Assembly: GCA_045595965.1 (NCBI GenBank)
Contig: JAZOBN010000019.1
Location: forward strand, 1-51,951
Direction: 5' to 3'
Length of the DNA: 51,951 nt
DNA from: CAAGNP01 sp045595965
Lineage (GTDB): Bacteria; Bacteroidota; Bacteroidia; Bacteroidales; UBA932
Positions 7,990-15,135 of this stretch are shown here, in pieces. The translations under genes were made by a program, and so were the position numbers. How positions within the stretch are numbered: the stretch's first letter is position 1; each line of letters begins with the position of its first letter. The notes beneath the pieces are model-generated. The model ran no database searches. It was not told the origin of the DNA and worked only from the letters and a program-made list of their open reading frames with translations.

Positions 7990-8733
7990 CTATCTTCTGT
8001 ATGTATAATAAGAGCCGGCCTGAGGGGTGGGCATAATTACTATTTCGTTTATATTGACGTGCATAGGGGCAGAAATCATCCATGCTATTGCTTCTGCCAC
8101 ATCATCTCCAGACAGGGGCATTATCCCTTTATATACATTTGCTGCCCTCTCTTTATCTCCGTGGAAACGGACTTGCGAGAACTCTGTCTCCACCATTCCG
8201 GGACGGATTTCACCAACTTTTATACCTGCGCTCAATAAATCTGCCCTCATTGATTGGGAGATAGCATGCACGGCATGTTTTGATGCACAATAGACAGCCC
8301 CATTTTCATAAGGTTCGGTCCCGGCAATTGATCCTATATTTATAATATGTCCCCCTTTTCCGGAAAGTACCATTTCCGAACTTATTATTCGGGTCACATA
8401 TAGAAGACCTTTCACATTTGTGTCGATCATAGCATCCCAATCATAAGTAGACCCCTTATCTATATGTTCCAACCCTGCTGCCAATCCCGCATTGTTTATA
8501 AGGACATCCACATATCCGAGTGGACGAAGATGTTTTGTGCACTCATACTCACTCCTCACATCAAAATTCAGGACCTCACACTCCGCCCCTTTTGCAGTAA
8601 TCTCTTTAGAGAGGGCATTGAGCCTGTCAAGACGCCTTCCGGTAATAATTATTTTAGTGTCAGTTGCAGCAAGCCTGAGAGCTGTGGCACGACCTATGCC
8701 AGATGTAGCTCCGGTAATAAGGATACGTTTCAT
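7990..8733 (-). CDS. YdfG-like short-chain dehydrogenase
   Basis: This 247-residue classical SDR has cofactor motif TGATSGIG, TGRR (Arg pair favouring NADP), NNAG, the catalytic Ser (INIGSIAG) and YCASK. The segments MIDTNVKGLLYVTR, MVETEFSQVRF and HVNINEIVIMP closely follow Escherichia coli YdfG, an NADP-dependent 3-hydroxy-acid/malonic semialdehyde dehydrogenase. Substrate specificity is therefore inferred to be small 3-hydroxy acids or serine. It is convergent with lepA and divergent from the EamA permease, with overlapping promoters in a 56-base gap. Confidence 0.88.
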   Translation of the reverse strand: MKRILITGATSGIGRATALRLAATDTKIIITGRRLDRLNALSKEITAKGAECEVLNFDVRSEYECTKHLRPLGYVDVLINNAGLAAGLEHIDKGSTYDWDAMIDTNVKGLLYVTRIISSEMVLSGKGGHIINIGSIAGTEPYENGAVYCASKHAVHAISQSMRADLLSAGIKVGEIRPGMVETEFSQVRFHGDKERAANVYKGIMPLSGDDVAEAIAWMISAPMHVNINEIVIMPTPQAGSYYTYRR

Positions 8734-8755
8734 ATTGAGAGTTTATTTTATTCAC

Positions 8756-8763
8756 CAAATTTA
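8756..8763 (-). promoter_or_regulatory. SDR gene promoter -7 element TAAATTTG
   Basis: On the minus strand TAAATTTG lies 22 bases before the SDR start codon, matching TAnnTTTG. It is only 3 bases from the -7 element of the divergent EamA gene. Confidence 0.6.
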
Positions 8764-8766
8764 CAC

Positions 8767-8774
8767 TATTTTTG
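8767..8774 (+). promoter_or_regulatory. EamA gene promoter -7 element TATTTTTG
   Basis: TATTTTTG matches TAnnTTTG and lies 15 bases before the ATG at 8790. The two divergent promoters share the same short stretch, so RNA polymerase binding at one should exclude the other. Confidence 0.6.
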
Positions 8775-8789
8775 GAGAAAATTTAAGAT

Positions 8790-9725
8790 ATGGAGCATAT
8801 TGGTGAGGTTATTTCATTGGTTGTTGCCTTTTCCTGGACCATTACAGCCCTTTTTGCCAATGAGGCGAGCCTAAGGCTTGGTGCCATGCGGGTAAATGTC
8901 ATCCGAATGGTACTTGCCACATTATTTCTGTCTGCTGCATTGTGGGTAACCACAGGTGCTCCATATCCATTGTATGCCGACGGCAAAACATGGTTCTACC
9001 TCGCACTTTCTGCCTTAGTCGGGTATGTGTTCGGTGATTATTGCCTCTTCAACTCCTATGTAGTTATCGGAGCCCGTTTCGGGCAACTGTTCATGACCCT
9101 CGCTCCACCTATTTCTGCTATTACAAGTTGGATTCTCCTGGGAGAGGTGATGTCCTGGAAATCATGGATAGCAATGATTGTCACCATCAGCGGTATTGCC
9201 CTCTCAATTCTGGGGAAGGGTGAAGAGAGCAAAATAAAACTCAACCTCCCCATCAAAGGGGTTATTTTAGGGATAGGGGCCGGTCTTGGCCAAGGTGTAG
9301 GACTTGTTCTGAGCAAAATCGGACTTGTACATTACGCCGCTGCAATACCCCCCGATGCCACCGCAGAAATGGCACCCATACTTCCGTTTGCCTCAACTAT
9401 GATCCGCGCAATAATTGGAGGGGCAGGGTTCATCTGCTGGATGGCTCTGCTGAGAGACCTCTCAAGTTTCAAAGGGATTTTCAAGGAGAAGAGAGGTGTT
9501 GCTTTTGCCACGCTTACAACCCTTTTCGGACCTGTTATCGGGGTATCTCTATCCCTTGCCGCTGTCCAATACACAGATACAGGTATTGCCTCAACCTTAA
9601 TGGCACTCACCCCTGTTCTAATTATTGCTCCATACGCCCTCATATACAAACAGCCTGTCAGACCAAAAGAGATTATTGGTGTCATTTTGAGTATGGCCGG
9701 TGTTGCCCTCTTCTTCCTACTATAA
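8790..9725 (+). CDS. EamA/DMT-family permease
   Basis: This 311-residue protein has about ten hydrophobic segments arranged as two EamA halves. The first half ends near residue 140 (LGEVMSWKSWIAMIVTISGIALS) and the second near 310 (KEIIGVILSMAGVALFFLL). The repeated pattern of a final helix pair with Glu and a glycine-rich terminus is typical of drug/metabolite exporters in the inner membrane. The substrate cannot be told from sequence. The gene is monocistronic and convergent with the EF-G-like gene, sharing the terminator at 9724-9755. Confidence 0.88.
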   Translation: MEHIGEVISLVVAFSWTITALFANEASLRLGAMRVNVIRMVLATLFLSAALWVTTGAPYPLYADGKTWFYLALSALVGYVFGDYCLFNSYVVIGARFGQLFMTLAPPISAITSWILLGEVMSWKSWIAMIVTISGIALSILGKGEESKIKLNLPIKGVILGIGAGLGQGVGLVLSKIGLVHYAAAIPPDATAEMAPILPFASTMIRAIIGGAGFICWMALLRDLSSFKGIFKEKRGVAFATLTTLFGPVIGVSLSLAAVQYTDTGIASTLMALTPVLIIAPYALIYKQPVRPKEIIGVILSMAGVALFFLL

Positions 9726-9755
9726 AAAAAGGAGATGACCATCGGTCACCTCCTT
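9724..9755 (-). terminator. Intrinsic terminator after the EF-G-like gene
   Basis: On the minus strand AAGGAGGTGACC (9755-9744) pairs with GGTCATCTCCTT (9740-9729) across a 3-base loop, followed by a run of T residues. One G-T pair is present. The T-run is only on the minus-strand side, so it mainly serves the EF-G-like gene; read from the plus strand the hairpin lies just after the EamA stop. Confidence 0.75.
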
Positions 9756-9777
9756 CAGGTATATTCTATTTTCAGAA

Positions 9778-11931
9778 TTAGTCTTCAGATTCCTCTTCCT
9801 GGTAAGCTTTAAGAAGCTTGTCTTGAACATCTGCAGGAACCTGTGCATATTCTGCATATTCCATTGTAAATGTTGCACGTCCGGAGGTCAAAGAACTTAG
9901 AGTAGTAGAGTATTTGTAAAGTTCTGCAAGAGGAACTCTTGCTTTAAGAACCTCAAAACCTTTAACACTACTCATACCTTCAATCATTGCTCTGCGGTTC
10001 TGCAAGTCAGACATTACATCACCCATGCAGTCGCTTGGTACAAGGATCTCTACATTGTAGATAGGCTCCATAATCTTAGGACCAGCATTTCTGAAGGCCT
10101 CTTTGAATGCATTTCTTGATGCAAGTTTGAAAGAGATTTCATTTGAGTCAACAGGGTGCATCTTACCGTCGTAAACATACACTCTGATATCACGTGCATA
10201 AGAACCTGTTAGAGGACCCTCTTCCATTTTTTCCATAATACCTTTAAGGATAGCAGGCATGAAACGTGCATCGATAGCACCACCTACGATACAGTTGTAG
10301 TATTCAAGTTTACCACCCCAGTCCATAGTGTATTCCTCTTTACCCTTAACATTGAGAACCATCTCCTTACCGTCAATTTTGAAACGGTTGTTCTGAGGAG
10401 CTCCCTCAGAATATGGCTCGATAAGAAGGTGTACCTCACCAAACTGACCTGCACCACCTGATTGTTTTTTGTGACGGTAGTTGGCAGTTGCCACTTTAGT
10501 AATAGTCTCTCTATAAGAGATACGTGGAGCAAACAAATCAACTTCCAATTTATAAACATTGTTAAGGTGCCATTTCAAGATATTGATATGGTGCTCACCC
10601 TGACCGCTCAAGATGGTTTGCTTAAGTTCTTTTGCATACAGAACTTCGATTGTTGGATCTTCAGATGCATATTTGTTCAATGCTTCTCCCAACTTCTCTT
10701 CATCTTTCTCATCTTTAGCTTTAATGGCTGTACGGAATTTTGATTGAGGGAATTGGATATCCTTGAATGCCCAATCTACTGAAGGGGCACAAAGTGTCTG
10801 ATTGGTCTTGACAGTTTTAAGTTTGACTGTACAACCAAGGTCTCCCGCTATCATCTCAGATACTTTCTCTTTCTTCTTACCTGCAACTGCATAAATCTGA
10901 GTGATTCTCTCTTTAGCACCTGTAACAGGGTTGACAAGGTCCATACCTTCGGTAAGTTTACCCGACATCACCTTGAAGTAAGAAACTTCACCAAGGTGCT
11001 GTTCAACAGATGTTCTGTAGAAGAACAATGCTGTCTCTTTTGATGAATCGCAAGGAACTTGAGTTCCGTCAACTGTCTCTTCAACATCTTTGACTGGAGA
11101 AGGGGTAGCGTTGATAACAAACTCCATCAAACGTTTTACACCGATATCTTTCTTGGCAGACAAACAGAACACAGGCATTACGCTACCAGAAAGGATACCA
11201 AGGTTAAGGCCCTTGATCATTTCTGGGAAAGTAAGGTCATTGGTCTCAAAATATTTGTCCATCAACTCCTCATCATTCTGAGCAGCTGCTTCCATCAAAG
11301 CAAGTCTGTATTCTTCAGCCTGATCAGCATACTCTGCAGGAATATCAAGATCTTCACGAGTACCGTTCTCGTCTTTGAATTTGTAAAGTTTCTGTTTAAG
11401 AACGTCAACAAAGCCATCGAAACCAGGGCCAACAGCAATAGGGAACTGTACAGGAACCACTTTGTTTCCAAATGTTTGTTTCAAAGCATCGATAGTAGTT
11501 TCCCAGCTTGCTTTTTCTGAATCCAACTGGTTAACGCCGATGATAAGGGGCATTTTGTATTGGTCTGCATATCTTGCAAAAATTTCGGTACCTACCTCTA
11601 CACCTTGTTGTGCGTTTACAATCATCACACCTGCATCAGCAACTTTGAAACCTGATATCACACCACCGATAAAGTCATCCTGACCCGGAGTATCGATGAT
11701 GTTCAGCTTGTTATCCATAAACTCAGTATAAAGAGGGGTTGAGTAGATGGAGCGTTGGTAAATCTGTTCTACTTCAGTGTTGTCACTAACTGTGTTTTTT
11801 GCTTCAATAGTTCCTCTGCGGTCAATAACCTTTCCCTCAAACATCATAGCCTCAGCCAAGGTTGTCTTACCCGATTTGGAGCTACCTAAAAGGACAACGT
11901 TTCTAATGTTGCCGGTTTGGTATGTTTTCAT
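9778..11931 (-). CDS. EF-G paralogue (EF-G2 type) lacking the catalytic switch II histidine
   Basis: This 717-residue protein has all five EF-G domains. The G domain has an intact P-loop GSSKSGKT (16-23). Switch II reads DTPGQ, with Gln84 where translational GTPases have the catalytic His (DTPGH), and the guanine-specificity motif NKxD is NQLD (134-137). The switch I region QRSIYSTP also departs from canonical RGITI. Domains III-V are recognisable (SGQGEHHINILKWHLN; RYRH-type domain IV; SDLQNRRAMIEGM). A second EF-G that lacks GTPase activity yet supports translation is known from Bacteroides thetaiotaomicron, where it is induced during carbon starvation. This gene has the features expected of that type. 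It is monocistronic with its own terminator. Confidence 0.9.
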   Translation of the reverse strand: MKTYQTGNIRNVVLLGSSKSGKTTLAEAMMFEGKVIDRRGTIEAKNTVSDNTEVEQIYQRSIYSTPLYTEFMDNKLNIIDTPGQDDFIGGVISGFKVADAGVMIVNAQQGVEVGTEIFARYADQYKMPLIIGVNQLDSEKASWETTIDALKQTFGNKVVPVQFPIAVGPGFDGFVDVLKQKLYKFKDENGTREDLDIPAEYADQAEEYRLALMEAAAQNDEELMDKYFETNDLTFPEMIKGLNLGILSGSVMPVFCLSAKKDIGVKRLMEFVINATPSPVKDVEETVDGTQVPCDSSKETALFFYRTSVEQHLGEVSYFKVMSGKLTEGMDLVNPVTGAKERITQIYAVAGKKKEKVSEMIAGDLGCTVKLKTVKTNQTLCAPSVDWAFKDIQFPQSKFRTAIKAKDEKDEEKLGEALNKYASEDPTIEVLYAKELKQTILSGQGEHHINILKWHLNNVYKLEVDLFAPRISYRETITKVATANYRHKKQSGGAGQFGEVHLLIEPYSEGAPQNNRFKIDGKEMVLNVKGKEEYTMDWGGKLEYYNCIVGGAIDARFMPAILKGIMEKMEEGPLTGSYARDIRVYVYDGKMHPVDSNEISFKLASRNAFKEAFRNAGPKIMEPIYNVEILVPSDCMGDVMSDLQNRRAMIEGMSSVKGFEVLKARVPLAELYKYSTTLSSLTSGRATFTMEYAEYAQVPADVQDKLLKAYQEEESED

Positions 11932-12003
11932 ATTGTTAAAGTGTTATAATTATAATTTTTCAAAAATTTAACATAGTAGCCTACAAAATTATATAGAATA
12001 AAC

Positions 12004-12011
12004 TATTTTTG
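12004..12011 (+). promoter_or_regulatory. rnhB promoter -7 element TATTTTTG (near-leaderless)
   Basis: TATTTTTG matches TAnnTTTG and ends only 5 bases before the rnhB ATG at 12017. Transcription would start at or within a few bases of the start codon, giving a leaderless or nearly leaderless mRNA. Confidence 0.55.
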
Positions 12012-12016
12012 CAACA

Positions 12017-12649
12017 ATGTTATTACCTTATTTTTCAGAATATATAGAGGCAGGCTGTGATGAAGCGGGGAGAGGTCCTTTAGCCGGTCCCGTCTTTGCG
12101 GCTGCCGTCATCCTCCCTCGGGATTTTCATCACCCCCTCTTGAATGATTCAAAACAAATTTCGGAAAAGGTGAGGGAAACATTGCGACCAATCATTGAAA
12201 GAGAGGCTATTGCTTGGGCTGTCACCGAGGTATCAGCAGAGGAGATAGACAAAATAAACATTCTGAAAGCCTCAATTGTGGGGATGCAGAGATCCATAGA
12301 CAAACTTATCGTCCGCCCCGAATTCATAATTGTGGACGGAAACAAATTTTCCCCTTATGTAGAAAAATCGGGGCCCACCACAGCAGAGTGGAAAATCATT
12401 CCACACAAATGTATTGTCAAAGGGGATGCAAAATATGCCTCGATTGCAGCTGCATCTATTCTTGCAAAGACATACAGGGATGATTTCATGAGGGAGGCAG
12501 CGATCAAATACCCCCAATACGGGTGGGAGAGAAATTTCGGGTACCCTACCAAAGAGCACCGTGCAGCTATTGCCAGATATGGAGAAAGTCCCCTTCACCG
12601 CAAAAGCTTCCATTGGAAGAGGGATGACGAGGACTCTCTGCTATTTTGA
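12017..12649 (+). CDS. rnhB: Ribonuclease HII
   Basis: This 210-residue protein has all RNase HII signatures: GCDEAGRGPLAGPVFAAAVILP (catalytic Asp-Glu), DGNKF (third acidic residue) and KGDAKYASIAAASILAKTYRD. It nicks RNA-DNA junctions to remove ribonucleotides misincorporated in DNA. The C-terminal FGYPTKEHRAAIARYGESPLHRKSF is typical. It is convergent with the SIMPL gene, leaving 9 bases between stop codons. Confidence 0.97.
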   Translation: MLLPYFSEYIEAGCDEAGRGPLAGPVFAAAVILPRDFHHPLLNDSKQISEKVRETLRPIIEREAIAWAVTEVSAEEIDKINILKASIVGMQRSIDKLIVRPEFIIVDGNKFSPYVEKSGPTTAEWKIIPHKCIVKGDAKYASIAAASILAKTYRDDFMREAAIKYPQYGWERNFGYPTKEHRAAIARYGESPLHRKSFHWKRDDEDSLLF

Positions 12650-12658
12650 AAACAGCGG

Positions 12659-13366
12659 CTACTTCAGTTCAAATTTCACATAGACTCTGCACTCTATCCT
12701 GATCTTCTCAAATTCAATATCAGGAACAGAACTCCCCACAAGTGATGCTTCCATATTTTTCTTACTGTAAGCTATTTGTACCCGATCACTGTTATATCTG
12801 TTGTAAAACTCCTGTTCTGAGATATGTATAGCTTTCCCCAGCTCCTGATCGAGGGGTTGAGTCAAAAGAAGAGCTTTTGATTTTGCATTTTTCACAGCCT
12901 CAACCCTCGCTTCATTTTCGTACTGTGCAATTTTCGAACACTCTACTTTTCCTACAGAGACCCTGGAAACGCCTATAGATTCGAGTGCCAGAATCACCTC
13001 TCCTGCCATTTGTGCAGATGTGGTAAGTACCTGATACTCCTTTTTCAGACGGACATCATCCTTTTTTAGCACATAATGTTTGAAATTGCTTGCCAAATCC
13101 CTTATCACCAAATCTTTTTTTGTATCAATTCCACACTCTTTCAATTTATCTATCATTTTTTTCTCTATAGATGAGAGGGACTGGTTTTTGTAATCACTCT
13201 CATTTATCACTATTTCGAGATAAATTCTGTCGGGAGCCACCTCCTTCTCAGCTTTGCCTGTCACCTCAATATAAGGTCTGTTAGCGAAATCCTGTCCTGA
13301 CAAAACGATAGGGGTGATACCTGTAGCAAATAAAGATACAACAACAAACAATAAAATCTTTTTCAT
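12659..13366 (-). CDS. SIMPL-domain (DUF541) secreted protein
   Basis: This 235-residue protein has a signal peptide (about 1-22) followed by the DUF541/SIMPL pattern: IEVTGKAEKEVAPDRIYLEIVI near the start, LLTQPLDQELGKAIHISEQ in the middle and the closing IRIECRVYVKFEL. Such proteins are periplasmic or surface proteins linked in a few species to oxidative stress or outer-membrane function; their biochemistry is unclear. It lies 57 bases downstream of the histidine kinase gene and could be read through from it. Confidence 0.85.
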   Translation of the reverse strand: MKKILLFVVVSLFATGITPIVLSGQDFANRPYIEVTGKAEKEVAPDRIYLEIVINESDYKNQSLSSIEKKMIDKLKECGIDTKKDLVIRDLASNFKHYVLKKDDVRLKKEYQVLTTSAQMAGEVILALESIGVSRVSVGKVECSKIAQYENEARVEAVKNAKSKALLLTQPLDQELGKAIHISEQEFYNRYNSDRVQIAYSKKNMEASLVGSSVPDIEFEKIRIECRVYVKFELK

Positions 13367-13423
13367 AACTCTTTGTGTTTTTGTTTTCTACCCATCTTTA
13401 GGCAAATAGAGTGCCATAAAGGG

Positions 13424-14365
13424 TCAGAGCCCTTTTGCGAGGGAGAATACAAACTCAAGTCCACCCCCCTCTTTACTCCTTGCTGAGATAGACCCCCCGT
13501 GGATAGCAATGGCATTTTTTACTATTGAAAGACCTAAACCTGTCCCCCCGAGTTTTCTGCTTCTACCTTTGTCTACCCGGTAGAATCTCTCAAAAATCCT
13601 GCTGATATGCTCCTGGGAAATTCCCACCCCGTCATCAGAAAAAGAGAGAACATAGAATCGGGTGGTGGTATCCTGCAGGGTTATTTCGATATTTTTCCCA
13701 TTTGAATATTGTATCGCATTGAGAAACAAATTGGTAAATACAGATTGCAGAAGTGCTTTGTTCCCCACAATCTCCAATCCCCCAGGGACAGTATTGGTTA
13801 TGACAATCCCCTTCTGGTCAGCAGCGAAAGCATTTTCGGTCACAGACTCCTCAACAATCGCACTCAAGGAGATTCTCTCCTTCTCAATCATCTCACTCGC
13901 TTCATCCATCCTTGTTATGACAGACAAATCCTGCAACAGGTCTGAAAGTCTGGTTGTCTGCTCGTAACATTTTAGAAGGAAATCGTTCCGTTGCTTCTCT
14001 GAAATTTTAGGGTTATTGATAATTGTCTCCAGATACCCTTTAATACTGCTTACGGGTGTTTTAAGTTCGTGGTTGATATTTTGAGTCAACTGCTTTTTGT
14101 TTCGGATCTGCTCCTGGGTCTGTATAATTGCCCTGTGTTGTGCCTGGGATAATGATGATTGTTGCTTTACAAAGACGTTGTAGATACCCACCATGCGGGT
14201 AAGCAGTTTTCCAAGTTCATCATTGGCAAACCCATCAAAAGAGCCCTCCTCTATTGGTGTTGACTTTTCAGCCAGTTTAAGAAAATCGCGGAGAGCAGAG
14301 ATATTTTTATCCCTCTGAGCCCTTCTCTTGAAGAGATAGAATTTACGATTCGAATCCATATCCAT
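13424..14365 (-). CDS. Histidine kinase without membrane segments (PhoR-like position)
   Basis: This 313-residue kinase has the phospho-acceptor His99 in NINHELKTPVSSIKGYL, an N box (NLFLNAIQYS), G1 (SDDGVGIS), F box and G2 (GGTGLGLSIVKNAI). Residues about 15-70 (SFDGFANDELGKLLTRMVGIYN) look like the HAMP-type linker that normally follows a second transmembrane helix, yet there is no membrane helix before it. Only about 15 residues precede it, and the upstream response regulator gene overlaps the start by 23 bases, so no N-terminus is missing from the reading frame. It therefore looks like a cytosolic kinase derived from a membrane one. Next to a Pho-box-like repeat and a PiT-PhoU transporter, phosphate signalling is the best inference. 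Confidence 0.9.
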   Translation of the reverse strand: MDMDSNRKFYLFKRRAQRDKNISALRDFLKLAEKSTPIEEGSFDGFANDELGKLLTRMVGIYNVFVKQQSSLSQAQHRAIIQTQEQIRNKKQLTQNINHELKTPVSSIKGYLETIINNPKISEKQRNDFLLKCYEQTTRLSDLLQDLSVITRMDEASEMIEKERISLSAIVEESVTENAFAADQKGIVITNTVPGGLEIVGNKALLQSVFTNLFLNAIQYSNGKNIEITLQDTTTRFYVLSFSDDGVGISQEHISRIFERFYRVDKGRSRKLGGTGLGLSIVKNAIAIHGGSISARSKEGGGLEFVFSLAKGL

Positions 14366-15041
14366 ACCCTTGTCTTGTAATTATGTTTTTTCCATACCTC
14401 CCAAGTTTCTTGCGGAGTCTTGTCACATTCACATCAATTGTCCTGTCAAATACATATGAGCTCTCGCTCCATACCGCTGACAGTATCTCCTCTCTGGAGA
14501 GTATTTTATCTAAATTGCTCAGGAACAATATGAGCATCTGTATCTCTTTTTTGGTCAAAGAGATCTCTTTTCCATCTATAGAGCACCCTATTTTGTCTGT
14601 ATCTACCACAAGGGTCTTGTAAACCAATCTATTAGAACAATTTGTTCTCTCTTCCTCCTGAGTAGCTCCTGCCCTTCTTAGGATACTCCTGACCCTGGCC
14701 ACCACCTCTTTTACGGAAAAAGGTTTTGAGATATAGTCATCTGCGCCTATCTCAAATCCTCTCAATGTATCCTCTTCTGTATCCTTTGCTGTGCAGAAAA
14801 TAATGGGAATACGTGGGTTCTTCCTGCCCCCTCGGATCTCCTTTGCCAAGGTAAAACCACTTATCTCTCCCATCATCACATCGAGAAGTAAAAGTGAGTA
14901 TTGGGACAAATCGAGTGCGAGGACCTGTTCTGCATTGTAGGCCACATCTACATAATATCCTGCCATTTCAAGATTGAATTGAAGAATCTCACACAAAGAC
15001 TCTTCATCATCAACTACAAGTATTCTAGTTTTATTTTCCAT
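14343..15041 (-). CDS. OmpR/PhoB-family response regulator
   Basis: This 232-residue protein has a receiver domain with acidic pocket Asp11-Asp12, phospho-acceptor Asp54 (LLLDVMMG), Thr84 and Lys106 (SKPFSVKEV). A winged-helix DNA-binding domain follows from about 145 to 232 (LTKKEIQMLILFL; LSREEILSAVW; RTIDVNVTRLRKKLG), the PhoB-like type. It precedes and overlaps the kinase gene. It is divergent from the PiT gene across 94 bases that hold a Pho-box-like direct repeat, so it probably controls both itself and the transporter. Confidence 0.93.
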   Translation of the reverse strand: MENKTRILVVDDEESLCEILQFNLEMAGYYVDVAYNAEQVLALDLSQYSLLLLDVMMGEISGFTLAKEIRGGRKNPRIPIIFCTAKDTEEDTLRGFEIGADDYISKPFSVKEVVARVRSILRRAGATQEEERTNCSNRLVYKTLVVDTDKIGCSIDGKEISLTKKEIQMLILFLSNLDKILSREEILSAVWSESSYVFDRTIDVNVTRLRKKLGRYGKNIITRQGYGYGFES

Positions 15042-15045
15042 TTGG

Positions 15046-15053
15046 CAAAGATA
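15046..15053 (-). promoter_or_regulatory. Response regulator promoter -7 element TATCTTTG (leaderless)
   Basis: On the minus strand TATCTTTG matches TAnnTTTG and ends 4 bases before the ATG at 15041, predicting a leaderless or near-leaderless mRNA. The Pho-box-like repeat begins 21 bases further upstream, in the -33 region. Confidence 0.55.
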
Positions 15054-15074
15054 ATTTTTTTGTAGAATTTTTCA

Positions 15075-15107
15075 CTGTAACACATCTGTAACATCTCCGT
15101 TATATTT
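15075..15107. promoter_or_regulatory. Pho-box-like 11-bp direct repeats between response regulator and PiT genes
   Basis: Two near-identical 11-mers, CTGTAACACAT (15075-15085) and CTGTAACATCT (15086-15096), lie head to tail. A degenerate third unit, CCGTTATATTT (15097-15107), follows. Period and core match the PhoB box of E. coli (CTGTCAT-type 7-mers every 11 bases). It sits in the -33 region of both divergent promoters. Confidence 0.7.
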
Positions 15108-15110
15108 TTG
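15103..15110 (+). promoter_or_regulatory. PiT gene promoter -7 element TATTTTTG
   Basis: TATTTTTG matches TAnnTTTG, 25 bases before the PiT ATG. The Pho-box-like repeats end at its edge and replace a recognisable -33 TTTG, as expected for a promoter needing an activator. Confidence 0.6.
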
Positions 15111-15135
15111 TGTTGGAAATTATAAACAAAAGCAT

